64,000 nucleotides of DNA, taken from the NCBI RefSeq assembly GCF_041296385.1, contig NC_091014.1:15475578-15539577 (forward strand), in the 5' to 3' direction. Both the position numbers and the translations under genes were made by a program. Positions 34,501 to 49,500 of this stretch are shown piece after piece. A model generated the notes under the pieces. It saw only the letters and a list, made by a program, of their open reading frames with translations. It was not told where the DNA came from and did not search any database. The first letter of the stretch is position 1. Every line of letters starts with the position of its first letter. This DNA comes from Aphelocoma coerulescens. Taxonomy: Eukaryota; Chordata; Aves; Passeriformes; Corvidae.

Positions 34501-37500
34501 AGGACAAGGGAGAATCAGTGTGTGAAAATTCACTCCTACCACAAGACTGGCCTGCCCAGGGGAGTTAATGAGCAGTGCCCTGCAGCCTGGCTTCACTCGG
34601 GGTTGTTCAAGGATTGTTCACTGAATGCAGCTGGCCAACTTCAAAGAGAAACTGAGGGAACACCCAGCCTCTCCCAAGAAAAAGCCACCCTTAATCATAT
34701 TTACAGATGAGCAGGCACCTTCAACAGAGAAAATGCCCTTTTGACTCCAGCTCTCTGTAAATTCTGCTTTGTCTGGAGCAGGAGGATGAGCTTGGGGTGA
34801 TGCTGAGACCTGCTGGTGTGAGCAGAAGCGCTGCATGGCCAGGCGCTGTACAGGTACAGAGCGTACCCTACAGAGCTGCAGAAGGGAAGAGGGGAGCTAG
34901 GGAAAGCAAGCACTGAACTTGGGATAGGCTTAAGAGGATGGCTCTCAGCCCAGCAGATTTGCCACACTTTTCTGCACATGGGAACTCCATCCCTAGAAAA
35001 GGACATTAGATTAGGACAGGGGTGATGCAAAAACAGGTACTCTGTTGGGGCTGGGAAGAGTAGGAGGAAGACCAACATGAAAGGCTGGTCTTTGAAAGCC
35101 AGTAGTCTCAGAGCCCACCAGTTAAACAGCCCAGTTCTAGCCCATAAAACCGGGGGGTTGCTCAACCAAGCAAGGTGCATGTTTCATGAGCCAACTGCCC
35201 ATCTCACACTGTCTGGCCCTACGCTTCCTCCCCACCTGCTGCTTCGTCACAAACCCAGCTCTGGTTTTTCTGTGGGTTCTGTCCCAGCAATTCTCAGCCA
35301 TGTACCTTCTCAGCCACCTCGGAGAGATCCAGGCTCTGCAGCTTGCCGGCGAGTTCATCCAGAAGGCGCGACTGCTCCTCTTGTTTAGCCCTGAACTGGG
35401 CCTCCTTCTCATTGATTAAGTCTTCCACTTCCTGCCGCGTTTGTGCTGACAGCTCCACAGCGCTATCGGGATGAACAGTGGAGGCATTGACCCTCTCCTC
35501 TGCCTCCAGGGACATCTGGAAATACTTGGTGATACTATCCAAGGCTCCTGCAGAAATCAGAGGGAGCTGATGAGAACTCTGTTAAGTAACCCGAAGTAAT
35601 GTATAGTATTGATGCTAGCAATGTATGTTATAGATGTTAGCAGATGACACATCGGGGTTAGTGATACATCACACTAAATGAAACGCTGGCCTTGGAAGCT
35701 GCATTTAGTGCCACTGCAAGGATGGCAGAATTCAGCCTGTTGTAGAAAAAAAAGGTTGCTTTTTTGCTTGGTGTGTCAAGCTGGACTTTGAAGTTAAGCC
35801 TTTCTCTGACCCTAGTGACTGAATTCTGCTTGCCTTAAGGGCAAAAGGAGATATGGCCTTTTAGAGTTTTTAGGGGAACAGTCTGTGTTCTAAGGATTCC
35901 CTCATCCCATTAATTCTTGTTACTTGTCCTGGGATGTCTGGCTTATGGAGTCACTGCTTGGAAACTGGTTAGAGCCTTCCTAAGAAACAACTGCTTGATG
36001 AAAGATGCTGATTTATGGAACTGTTGATGTTGGACAACTCCTGGAAAGGCCTTGTGTGGGTGTGAGGGACTCTATGGGGGTGGCTATACCCTACACCTTG
36101 GGGCAGCTTTCCTTTGCAGAATGCCAAAAGTCAGGGACTCCCCTGTTGTACATACTACTTGCCTCACTCTGCAATATCCCATGTTCACTGGAACCAATCT
36201 AAGACTTCCTGCAAACCAGGAAATTTATAAGAAAAATTAAAAAAATACTTTCTTTGAAGTCAGCTTTCCAAATAATTTGGTGACATTCCTCTTTCTCCAG
36301 CAAATTTTGATTCTTGGTCCATTTCAGTGTGCCAATGGACATGCAAGGCTTGGGTGGCTCAGAAGAACTGGGCCCTTTACCATAAGCTCTCTATTTTCAA
36401 CCAGAAACAGCAATTTTACAGACTGGGGGGAGCAAGGGGGATGTCCAAGTGTATTTTGAAGTCTGTGGTGCACTTTCTGCTGTTGTGTCTCATCTACAAT
36501 GATGGTAGCACAACACCTTAAGATGATTCTGTGCCCCAAGAATTTGAGCCAGCATTGCAATGTGCAGAGGAAGAGACAGGGTGAGGGGGCAAAAATTCCT
36601 GCTGCATCAGCAACTCTGCTAATGCAGAGAAAGAACCTGTCCCTGAGGAACTGTGTTTTACTGCAAGTTAGAAGATTAATCTGGTACTTAAATCCATGCA
36701 CTAATTAAATCTTTGGCCACCCTGCTGCCTTCTCCCTCTCCCTGTGACACTTACCCCGAACATCAGAGATCTTGATGAACTCTAGCTGCTCTGCAAGTTC
36801 TTTCACAACGTGGTCAAGACTTTTGGCATCTGTCTCCAGCGCGCTCAGGTCAGTGTCTGTGCTATTGCTCTTTGCTGCTAAGGCTGATAAGTTTTCTTCT
36901 ATGTCAGCTATCTTAACTGTAACATCTGCTGTCAGCTTTCTGAAAAACAGGCACAGGACTCAACAGGGGGAGAAGGAAGGGTCATACGCCTCATATATCA
37001 CTGAAGAGTGGTGGCTAGAGATGTACCCATCTTCTCCCATGGCAGGACCTGTCCTCCCTCAGTGGAACTCCAAGTGATTTGTAACAACATGCCTACCTTG
37101 AATACTGTTTTGTTTCCTTTATTACACAAAACTACTTTTTAATCTACAGCACATTTGAAAACCCAAAGCACCAAATCGCTCAGAAAACAGCTGCTTTGTG
37201 TAAGATTAACTGGAGGCAGATTCCAGAGGACTGGTGTAATGCTCTTGTATCATGGCAACTGCATAGGTCAGAGTTGACTACTATGATCCATACATAATTT
37301 GCTTCCCATCCCACACAGCTCAAATGTAGTTTTGATTACTACGAGCTCATCGGACAGATCTGAACTTCAGGAAGCAGGAAGGGGGGAGGCTTAGTTTTAA
37401 CACAATGGATTCTTTAAACTCTCTGTAAAGATCCCTCCTCACCAGGGCTATGAAGGAAAACCTCCTGCTCTAAGCATTCACTCAGTGAGCCATGGAGCAG

Positions 37501-40500
37501 GCTTTAGCTAGTGGGATAACCCTAAAAGGAAAAGCAACTGAGTATTACATGTCAAGGCTGCTGTGGAACAGAAGTGGGCATAGGAAGCTACTCCCATCCA
37601 TGGTGATCCCATCAAGCCCAGCATTTCCTCATTCTAAAAGAATCAAGGCAGTATTTAAGATCTAAGATCAATTTACATCTCTCTCAATAGCCCAACAGCC
37701 TGCTGTTTTCCAGGACTCCTCCAAAGCCCAGTACTTTTCAATACAGCCAGAGAGGAGCAAGAACAGATACACATAAGGTATGTCAGGGAAAAGCAGCTCC
37801 TCAGCTGCTCTGGCCTCCCTTAATACACACAGAGCGCAAAAGCAGCAGCAATCCCCAGCTCTCCAGCAGGAGGGAGAGGAGCTGTAGGACACAAGCTATT
37901 CCTAATTGAGACATTCGTGGTTTAATCCTCGCCCCTTTGCTTTGTGCAGTTCCCTTTACAATGCACAAGTAAGCTGGAGCAGTTGCAGACAGGGCTAGAA
38001 AGCCTCTGTAATCCTACTTTAATGTTAGACTGCCCCATCTCCAGACTACCATCTTTTGTATGCTTAGCACTAAAAAAAAAAAAAAAAATATACAAGGCTT
38101 CCACCCTGAGAAAAATGGAAACAATCCCTGTTATAAATCTGATGCTTCCCCCCCCACACGTGCTCAGAGTTCAGAAAGGAGCCCAAGTTTCCAACTCATC
38201 AGCTACATGCGGAAATCCAGGAATTTAATCTCTCCCACTCTTTATTCTCTCACATAATAGCTGTGTTTGTCCTTTGCCCCGGGGCAGCACAAGGCAAGCA
38301 TGAGTGGCTCTGTGGTAATTAGCTGCCTGAAGAGCAGGGGGGGGCAGGACAACCCCAGCCCAGCACGTGGCAGCTGCGCTGCTCCTGCCTGCCCCGCCAG
38401 GTTTCTGCTCCCGGGATGGATGCTCACTGCCAGGGCTGAGCATGGCGAGGTGCTCCAGCAGCCCAGGAGCACAGCATCCCTGCCCAGCCAGAGGAGCGGA
38501 GCTAGAGCGCCCTCAGCCCAGCATGGGGACATCAGTCACTCAAGTAAATCCCAGCTCACTGGAACTCCCACTCCTTCCCACGACAGACTCATCCATGTAA
38601 CTACAAGTGTACTCACTCTGCTTCCTCGAAGAGATTCCCAATGTTCTTCAGGGGCTCAGCTGCTGGATTTTGAGCGACGATGGTTTTAATTTCCGTGAGC
38701 TTCTCCTCCAGCGTGTTGAGCGTCTGCTGGTATGGGCCAGTGACTCCAGTGATTTTGAGGGTATTAGCCCTGTCCAAGAACTGCTGGGTCCGGTTAGCCA
38801 GCTCGCTGATGATCACGTCCCAGAGGGCAAAGCACTGGTGGCACGGCATGCAGTCGGGGAAGAAGCCCGAGTAGCCCCGGGAACACTTGTCACAGTGCAG
38901 CCCTTCCACCCCTTCACTGCAGATGCACTGCCCAGTGGCACGGTCGCACTGTGGGGTCTGGATGCCATGAGGGTTGCAATCGCATGCTGGGAGTAGAAAA
39001 AGGCACATGTGAAGGCCCTGGAGAGGGAAATGACTGTGACGTTGGCAGGGTGGAAAGAAAATCAGTTATAATAAAGTGGCAAAATGAATACAGACATAGT
39101 CAGTGAATTATAAAAAGCTAATTATGGATGTAATTCGCTTGTGTATGGGGGAAGCAAGTGTGAATGAGAAAGGGGAAAGAGATAGGGAAATAACTCAAGG
39201 GGAGACCAGGATTTGCACATCTCGGAAATAGGAACAATAATGAAGCAAGGATGGACACCACTTGTGGCAATGTTCAGATGTCAACTGGATAGCAAGTGAA
39301 AACAAAGATCCCAGTTTCACTCCTGCAATGAAGAGTGAGTAGAGCAAGGCTCTCGGGACAGGAAAAGAAATGGCAGGCAGGCACGTAGCAGAGGGTTTAA
39401 GAGCAAACCATGAGTGAAAAAGGAAAATAGATTTAGGAACAACCATTTACTGTCTCCTCCAGAACAGGAGTAACAGTCAACTGAGGAATCCTGCAGATCA
39501 AAACCCAACCATGTTCCCCTGCGCCTCCCACAAAAGCAAACTAAAAGAAGGTAACTGACTACACAGCACTTAGTTAAGTGGAGAAGCTCCCTTCCATAAG
39601 GCGCTGTGGGTGCTAAATGCTGAACTGGCTAAATGCTGAACAGGACAAATCTATGGAGCAAAAGCCCTTGTGAGATCTTCTAGGCAGAGGTACAGGGACT
39701 GGCTCAGAACATGCTCCTGCCATGGACAGTGGGAAAACATTCACAACACACATTGAGGAGTCTGGCATTTGGGCTGATGTTTTGGGTATACAGAAAATCA
39801 GAAAAAATCTGGCAGTGACAAGTGGAATAGAACAAAGAATGTGGTCATGGGCAGCCCTGCCCGAGGTCTTAACGACCAAGAGCCTACATGCTGTTTCTCA
39901 CCCTCAAGTGGGAATGAGGACATTTAACAGATGTGTATATTTATATATAAATTATTTCACACTTCAAGCACCAACTTGGGGGTTAGTATTCACTCCTTCC
40001 TGAAATGCACTTCTTTGGCACTAACCCACCGAAGAGAGAAGTTACTCAATTAACTTAGTGATGCACTGTCACTGCTGAAAGCACAGACATGCTTTGTATG
40101 CAATAATGCTATCAGGAGAAGCATTTCCATGCTGCCAACTTGACCTCCTTAATTACACAGCAGGCAGCAGCAGCAGAGGACACCATCAACATGCAAAGCT
40201 TTTAATAAAGAGACAGCAGCAAACAACAAAAAGAGAGGCTTTGAAAATATGCACATCATCTATCTACCATTATAGCAGAGTGCACCCAAAGCAGGTCAAG
40301 CACATGTTCCTTAAACAGGAAAAGAACTGGCATACCTGATAAAACCCCTCACTTACACATCCATTTACCAGGCATTCTCAAAGGAGGTAAATGGCTCAAA
40401 AAGGCCCATAAATCAATTCACACACCCAAAGCAAATGCCCCCTTGAAAACAGGGCAAAACACAAAGCCGTTTTCAAGACTGGACATTGTTTGCTTCAATG

Positions 40501-43500
40501 CCAGAACACAGTGGTGGTCTTCAGTTCAAAAATTACATGAAGAGCCTCATCAGAACAAATCACTCCTCAACAAAACGACTTTCTTGTACAATGTGAATAT
40601 GATAGGCAAGAGACAAAAATAACTTCTGCTGCCTGCACAATTGAGCAAAATGGTCCTTTGTTCTTTGAATTATACCCTGACACAAGAGATTGTTTTTACT
40701 TTACATCGAAAGTGCTTAAGTAGTCAACTCACCATGGAATATGTTCCCTGCAGGCAAACCGTTGAGTTCCTGTTTGAAGGTCAGTTAACCCTTCTGTCAA
40801 CTAATAAGGCCCTTGGTATAATGATGAATTGTCCAAATTCCTCTGTATAGAAAGAGGCTAAATGGCATGTGGTTTTTCTCAAAGATCCTGAGGTCTGATC
40901 AAGTTACATGAATACTTGCTGCTGGCAAATCAGATCACTATATTTACTTGTGGATTTAAAAGGCTTAATGTGAAAAAAAAAAACAACCCTAACCCCATAT
41001 TGGTAATTCTACTCCTGAATACCTGCATATTCAGGAAAAGCAGATGACATGGCTTTAGTAGTCTTTACATGGCAAAGTGGATTCCAAAATCTCTGGAACC
41101 AGAAAATGCTAGGGAAGAAGAGAAAAGAATTTAGGTACTAACTTGTTTGCTAAGTGAAAACCCAAACTCCACAGCTGCCTGTGAGGGGATGATAAGAGCA
41201 AAGAAGTAATTTATTCTAAATGCAGCACAACAGTTGGAAGAATCATCACATTTCCAGTCCTATAAAACTCCCAAACCGAGCTTTGCAGGACTGTGAGAAA
41301 ACTGTACAAAGGCAACTAGAAACATTACTGTGGGTTATTTCTCCATTTTAGGATTTTCTATCAATCCCAGAAGCAGGCAATCCTGGTTTTGAATTACCTC
41401 AGTCCCCTGAATGAAATGTATATAAAATGGCTTTCAAAAGTTCTGGTTTCATACTTGCTCTTCCTTTTCTTCATGATCCTCCCAAGACATTAACCATACA
41501 CAGGACCACACCAGCTTTCAAACCCTAACCATCTCTAACACCTCTAGTGGATGAGTCCTGTACTTTGTGCCCTGGACACCACCACCAGGCCTTTTACATC
41601 CCAGCAAGCAGCATGTCCAAGGCCACTGAAGACAGCACCTTCCCTTTATAGCACGATGGGGATCAAACCCTCCATTCACTTTGATTGTGGCCAGTTCTCA
41701 AGAGAAAGAAAGCAAGCCCAAGCCAAGATCATATAAAGTCCTCTAGGCAGTGAGGAGCACCTTGAACACTGCAGGCCACCAGGCAAATAGCTCAGTGCCA
41801 GCTTTCACCTCTGCCTCAGGCAGTGCCTGCCTGCCAAGAACCTGCTGGCTTCAGTCTCTTTGACTGAAGGGCACAGTTCGTCCTAAAGGGACAAGGGCAT
41901 AGTGACAGCAGCAGGATATATGTGAAAGGAAAGGAGCACCTCCAAGCTGGCACAGACCAGAAAAGACTGGCACAGGACTGGCAAATAGCTCATGGAAGAA
42001 CATCCAAGTTATGCATCCAACATTCATGATGGTGGGTGCACATGCACCGAAAGGATTCCTGTGACATTCAATTGTGACTGCCAACGAACTGATGTGAATA
42101 CTAGAGATACCTTGATTCCTAGAAACAGAGCAAACACCATGTCAGAATGATCCAGCACATCACGCCCAGTATCGTGTTTGACCAAAGCACCCCACCATCA
42201 CTTCTAGCCAGAGGAGAATTCCTGTTCCTCCAATACCTCTGTTATGTCCAGCTATTCCTGTGGCCATGATGTAACTCAGATGCTGTCCAGGACTAAGACT
42301 GCTGTTACAGCAGTTTTGCTTCTGCTGTACCTAAACAGGCTAACTCAGACACCATCTGCAAAGTATTGCTTCACTCAGGGAGATTTTGGCCCCAACCAGC
42401 ACACTCCTAAGTCTGATGTAAAACCTGAGTAGCTACAACACATCCAGTGTTAGCATATGCCTGGTTAATCCAAACTTTTTCAAGAACAAGAAACATATAG
42501 GCATGACTAGGGATGCAGAAGTGTTTCAGATACGGCTCAGTAGCTACCAACAGCTTTATACTCTACTTATCATAGTATATGTGGTGTAAGGAAAGACCAA
42601 GTCCTGTAAACTCCTTTTATGTGGCTTCCCCATGCCTACATGACAAGAAATTGGCAAAGTAGTTCATTTTGTACTGCAAAATCGTACATGTTGAGTTTAC
42701 TTCAAGATACTTGGATGCCTTGACCACTTTGAGTTGGAAATGCCTTCAAGACAAATGGTTGATCGCTCTCCCTTCATGCAGACAGATGGCCCAAGGCCAA
42801 GGTGAAGGGCTGCAAGTCAATGCAGACACAGCTGCTTGCATTGAAGATCAGTGTTAGACAGGCTTCAAATCTGTAAGCAGAGCAGGACATTGCAGTACCT
42901 CCCATGGAAAACACAGTGGAGGAAAAGAAGTCTTTTGAAATCACTGGCCCAAGATGTAAGGGTTTTCAAAGGAGCATTTAGTAAATTAAACAATAGGTTT
43001 CTGTTTTGAAATGTCATTTTGGAACTGGGTGTATTGTTTTAATTGAGCGTGTAACTCAATCAGCAATTCTTTTGTGGCATACTTCAACTTCAGTGAAATC
43101 ATATTTTTGACAGCAAAAGTTTTAGCCAAATTCTTCAGTCAGGATCTGCTGATTAGCAGATTGTGAGTATAAAGGCTTGTAGCAGTATCTGTTCATAAAT
43201 GCATGTGCACGTATGTGCATGCAAGCACTGAGTATCCACGTGTAATTTTTGTATCACCTTCATCAGTGTATTTCTCCTCCTCCTTTTTCCTCATCCTAAA
43301 GATAGAAGTAACACTCAAATGTATATCAAAATCAGTCCTGTACAAACCTAAGAGGAGAAATCCGAAAGAAGCAAATTACTAGCTTGAGAGGTTTGCTTTA
43401 AGCTCACAAGGATCTATGAATTGCTTTATCTTTCACCTGCTCTGACAGATCTGCTACCTTTCCCTCTGATTTTAAATATTTAGAACTCACTTCCATGTAA

Positions 43501-46500
43501 ACTACTGTAATTCAGTATGCAGCACATTTGCACCTCCCTTAATTTAAACTCATGTGTGTCAGAGCACTTGATACGACAGCAGAGGTAATAGAATGGATAT
43601 TGAATGGGCCAGTATCAGTGTTCAATTCCTTACTGGAGGATGCCAGGAACAAACAAGTGTTGTACATCACCCTACACCAAAGAGGAATAATTTTTCCAGA
43701 AATATTTCCTTTACTGCTTGAGACTGAGGGCAGCGAGCATCAAATGTTTAACTCCTCTGCAGAAAAAACACACAGGTTTTGTTCAGACATGATTTCCTGG
43801 CATCATTTCCCAGTGGTAGCGAGGCACTGTGATAAGAAAACCATTCAGCAATTTGTAAGGTTGAAAGTTTTGCAGAGCTAGAAAATTTCTTCTGAATAAT
43901 CAGCTATTGATTCAAGTTGCCCTGCAAGCATAGTGCTAACTCATCAGCATTGTGATTTTCAGTAGGAATGTTAAGATAAGATCCCAGCCTAAAATACTGG
44001 AGTTGTGCTACATCTTAACATGCTAGCAGACTGTGCCAAAAGGATAGCCTTCTGGAAACAATCAATATACATTACAATATTTTATGACCCTAGGTCAATT
44101 AAAATTATGAAACTCAAAGTGGAAATTGTATTTTCTTTAGTATAGAATTTGTCTGACTTCCTTTAGACACTTCTCACAGAAGGAAACGAGACACCAGGTA
44201 GTCTTCTCTCAACACCAGAAACACGGCCTATAAAAGCAGCCTATGTGACTAGTTTAAGACCCAGGTGTTCCAATTTAAGACTATAAAACTTTTTCTTAAA
44301 TGGCAATAGGGTAATTTGCAGCAAACAGCTGTTTCTGCACCAGCCACATAACAAAGACTAAAAACTAAGAAAAACAACATTTTGTCAATGTATGCAGTGT
44401 GTATTTGATGAAAAACATTACTTCCTTTTCCTCGTAGTTCAATTAAAATCTGTGGTTTTGCTATAGGATTTGATACTTGTGTCCAACACAGAAAGATATT
44501 GACATTGGTATGCTTCTGAAGGGGCTATAGCAACACCACCTAACTTCCAATCTCACACAGTACCTCCTACTAATTGCACTCTGATCTGTTTGTTCAATTT
44601 ATTGAAACAGTAATGACAGTAAAATTGTCATCTCCTTCATATTAGATGAAACATAAACTTTAAGTATCTACTGTGCAAGGGCATTGTTTGAGCTGCATAC
44701 GCAGCCACTCCACATCTCAGGCCTCCCAGGAGCCTGGAACCTTCTGCTGCAGACGTGCTTTGCGGGTTGAGGCTGGCGCAGAACTCGGCATGCCGAGTCC
44801 TGCACTGTAGTTGCCAGGCTTTGGAAAAGCTCCAGCAGAATGCCTCAGAGACCTGCATTTGATGAACTCTGTAGTGCTATTATTTACTACCTCAGGAAGG
44901 ATTTTTATGCACACACACACGCGTTCACACGCAGGCTCATACGGAGCTGCAGGCAGCTCGTGGCTGGAGCAATGGCAGAAGAGCCCTGCCAAGGGGCTAG
45001 CACTGCCCCCAGAGCAGTGCTCACAGCACAGCTCCTGCTCACTGTAATCCTCCTAGGGACCTGCATGAGGCCAAGAGAGAAATGCTGCACTCTTCCCCAT
45101 CCTCTATGCTTCTGCTTTGCTTGTTTCAGGCATTATGACAAACTCAGTGAGAGAATGTTGTGCTTTTTCAAAGTATGGGGAATAAGCTGTCTCTGAAGAC
45201 CCAGCCTACAGCCTCTCTGTGGTGTGTGATGCCCCATGGACATCTGTGGGTGCTGAAGTGCACCCAGTGCTGTGGGTTCAAGATGCTGTCCAAATACAGG
45301 CACCCACCTCAGCTTGCCCCAGCAGTGTGGTGCCAGTGTGGTATCTGTGGACACTCACAGAGGAGACATCAGGTAACACTTGCCACCGCAGGGGGCACAG
45401 ACTGTAAATCAAAGCACCCAGAGCAGGTACAAAACCCTGCCTTCCCCGGCTCCTGCTTCACCATCTCTGATATTACCAAGGTTTCTAGAAAAGAAGTCAC
45501 AAGCAGCAGCTGGCAATGGGGATGGCAGGGAAGAGTGCCCTAGTGCCTGGTTTCCAGTGGAGTGTACTGGGACCCTGGGCCACATCCACAGCTTACAGCT
45601 GCTGCAAGTGCCCGAGAACCCATGGGGAGCTGCAGCCTGTCCTAGATGGGCCATTTTGCACATCTCCACACAGCTGTGTCCAGAGCTTTTTGCAAGCACT
45701 TGGATTTTTTTCAGAATTTTAAAGGTTGTCAAAGCAACATGAGGGGTATGGTCCCCATTTCTCATCAGGAACTTGTGTTTCTTGATGCCAACAACCTGAA
45801 GACCTCTTGTGAAGAGGTCACACATCACTGTCCTTGGAGTAATTGATTCACCCTGCGGTTTCCAACCTTGAGCAGAAGCCACTCGTCCTAGAGAGTGAAG
45901 GATCCCACCCTGGAGTCACTGGGACTGATGTCCACACCTCTGCATCAACTCAGTGAAGACTGTATCCACACCCACATGGTTCAGAGTTTTTGCTCTTCCC
46001 CATCCAGATTGGTTTCTATTTTGCTCCTGAATGCAGCACAAAATGTGGCCATATTGGCTGCTTGGGCCAGCCAGAACACACCAGGTGGCAAATGGCATGG
46101 CCAGGAGCCCAAGTGTTCCCCTGCAACTGGAGCAGACATCTTTGTGACAAAGCCTTGTCTCAGTTCCAGCTTCACTTTGGCTGCAGGCCAGATCTCAGCT
46201 ATTTTCCAGGGACACTGCTCAGCAGCTCCTTAAACGGCACGGTTTTCCAGCCCGCCTGCAACCCACTTACCCCTGAGAACTGCTACCTGCCCACGAAGCA
46301 GCTGCATGTCTGCCAGCCTGAACATCACCACTCACTCCCTGGGGCTAAATGAGGGCTAAGAAGTCAATTGTCTCCTTGCCAAGGAAAGATAGGAGACAGG
46401 CAGGAGGCACTGACCCCACCACACAAGGGAGAGTCTGCAGCACCACCCAGCTGGATGTGTTCCACACTTGGAGCCTGTCCAGAGCATCACACCACAGACT

Positions 46501-49500
46501 GCCCCTGCTCAGCCCTGGGCAGCAGCTCTCCCCACCTGCCAGAGACCTCCTGCTGGATGTAATCATGAAGGAAAATCTGCGTTTCCAGCTGAGTGAGGCT
46601 CCTCTATCACTAGGGCACAGAAGGGATGGCAGGCTGAAAGGGGAGTGTAGATCTTGCATGGTAAAAATGGGCTCTGAAGAATATATTCTCTTTTTACTTC
46701 AGAAACATTAAAACAGGTTTTCACATGTTCAAAAGACAGCAGAAACTCCAAGAGAGACCAGAAATGCTGGTATGCTGCAAAATCCTGCTGATATGGTATG
46801 CAGATGGACTCCATCAATAAACCCTGATGGAGACAACTGATACCAAGAGACAATCCCTGCCCTGGAGCCAGCAGGGTCAGCACACCCCTTACCATGTCAG
46901 AACACACACAGCCTCGAAAGGCAGCCTTTTCCCCAAGAAACCCAATATGTACACAGGAACTAGGACAATTCCCCAGTCCTTTCATCTGCTGCAGTAACTA
47001 AGTAGCTGTGACTTGACTATCTACCAAGATAATGGCCTCTAAGGTATCTCTATTGTAAGGGATTGATTAAAGACCACAGCAAGCACATTCCTCCCTGCAG
47101 GAAAAAATACCTTCATCTATTGCAAACCCTCTTGGCAAAGGCTCCTATTTGAACAGATCAGAGATATAAGTTTGTTCTGGTCTGGACAATGTTTGAAGTT
47201 TCTTTTCCAGCTAATGAACAGACTTGTTTATAATGAAAGGACAGAGGCCATCCAGTTTTCTAAACAACCTACTTCACAGTGCTCTGTTTCGCAGCATGTA
47301 GCTATGGCTAACCCACTGCATGGTCTCTGCTTTCTCCTTTATTTTCATGTGAAATATAAAGAAAGTCTCCTACTAAATAAAAAACCTTATTTATTCAGGG
47401 CCAGTCTCTGTAAGAAGACACAAGAGACAGTGGTCTTCAGCTACATACAACTGAAAGGCAAAGGGAACTGGTTTCCAGACCAGTTCTCAAACTCAAATGT
47501 TTGTGATATGTTTCCTTACCATGCTGGCTTACCTGACAGCATAGCAACCTTACTCTTAAGGAAGAGTTGCTTCTAAACAGAGAGGTTTGTTTCTAAATAC
47601 AGGTCAGACAAGAAAAACACAGACAAGCACAGGGCTGACCTCCTGCCTCACGTCCCATCCCAAAAGGCGCCAAAACCGCAGGGCAGACCCCACCATGCCT
47701 TCCTCCCTCTTTTCCAAGGCTCGAGTGGGCTGCTCCTGCCAGGGGTGTCCTAGTGAACCAGGGTGTGATGGTGTGCCCAGCCACATGGACATTTCCAAAA
47801 GGAGCAGGTGGAGCAGGCACCAGGATTGGACTCACCTAAGCACTCCACCGCTGGGTCGCCCCAGAAGAGTTCCTGGCACTCCCGGCAGGTCCGGCCTCCA
47901 AAGCCTGGCATGCAGTGGCACTGCCCTGTGAACTGCCAAAACCAAAAAACAGACCCATCAGAAGATGTGCGCCCCTCAGCAGCTCAGCACTGCACCAGAG
48001 CAGAGGCCAAACCTTGGGCACACGCCCGTGCTCCCTCACCTCGTTGCAGGCTGGGCCGAGGGAGCGCGCGGGGTCGCAGTCGCACTGCTCGCAGCCGGTG
48101 CCGCTGGCCAGCCGCCACGTGTGCGGGCCACAGCGGTCACAGGTCTGCCCCACCACGTTTGGGAGGCACCGGCACTGCCCCGTGGCCGCCTCACACCGGC
48201 AGCTCTCCGAGCCCTCGCAGTCCTCCCGGACAGTGCCCAGGTAGTTGCAGACGCACTCTGTGAGGAAAAGAGCATGGCACCTCCATGTCAACCTGCCCTC
48301 CTGCTACCAGACTGCCCCGACGTCATATCTAGTTTATTCTCTGAGTCTGCAGAGGTGTGGGCATATGCCAGCGGCCAGGCCTGGCTGACCCAACACTGAA
48401 TGACACCCAGCACTGCCCAAGAGTCCTCATAATGTCTGAGGCTGGCCACCTCTACAGTTTCTGCCTCAGCACACACAAGGCCACAGGAGTCCCTCATTCA
48501 AGCAGCCCAGCCCTCCCTGCTCTTCTCTTTTCCTCCCTCTGTACAACCGAAGCCCAGGTCTGCCCAGCTCCTGTCAGTGAGCTATGGTGGCAGATCCGCT
48601 TGAAGTTACCAACTGGCCAATGGCAAGCTCTCCTACTCAGTGACCTGCCTGTCCTGCTGGGCTGTGCCTGGTGTTGCAGGAGAGGTGGGTCTGCCTCCCC
48701 ACCATCCACTTCAGCCTCCTGTCATGGCCCTCATTCCCACTGCCTGAGCACACCTGCAGGGAGCTGGTGTAAATAAAAGCTAAACCCTCCCCCCACCATC
48801 TTATCTCTGGAGAAGAGATAAACAGAGACCAGTAACAAGAGGGTTAAAAGCTGCCCTCCTGCAAAATCCTCCTCTTTTCAGAAAATGTCTCTGTCCTCCC
48901 TCTAAAACTAGAGGGCCCCCTCCCACCCAGGAGCCCCACCCAGCTGCAGGCAACTCCAGCTGGAAGTAATAAGGTTTTCCCTTCACCCCAAATGCTCCCA
49001 GGTAAAAAGTGTTCAGGTGTCTGCTGCTGCCCCTGACAAGGCTGGTGCAAGGGCTGCAGCCGTGTCCCCCACTCACTTCTGCAGTCCTGCTGCAGGGCGC
49101 TCCCGTAGTAGCCCTGCCTGCAGAGGTGGCAGTTTTCACCCTCGGTGTGATACAGGCACTTCACGCACGCTCCGCTCCTCTTGTCACAGGCCTCTGGGTC
49201 AGTGGTGTCGATGTTGTTGTTGCACTGGCACGGCTGGCAGGCGCCACCAACCTCATCGGGGCTCCCAAAGAAGCCAGACGCACATTCATCACATCGACTG
49301 CCTGTTTGAACAAACAGGCACAGTGGGAATTGCCAGCACTAGTGCTAGTGCACAGCCCGATAATCAGCAAGGCAATAAAGACCATTAGTGGGGGGCATTA
49401 ACTGGATCACGTTTAAAGAAACAGAGACTGCACTTGGTGAGACCACGGCAACTTGGTGCAGAGCATGGATGGTACCACCCAGGGCCCCAAGGCATGCTGC

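Noticed and set aside
45409..45882. Minus-strand 157-codon frame in the large LAMB1 intron
   Set aside because: Equally long frames overlap it on the plus strand, and no family or splice junction supports it.
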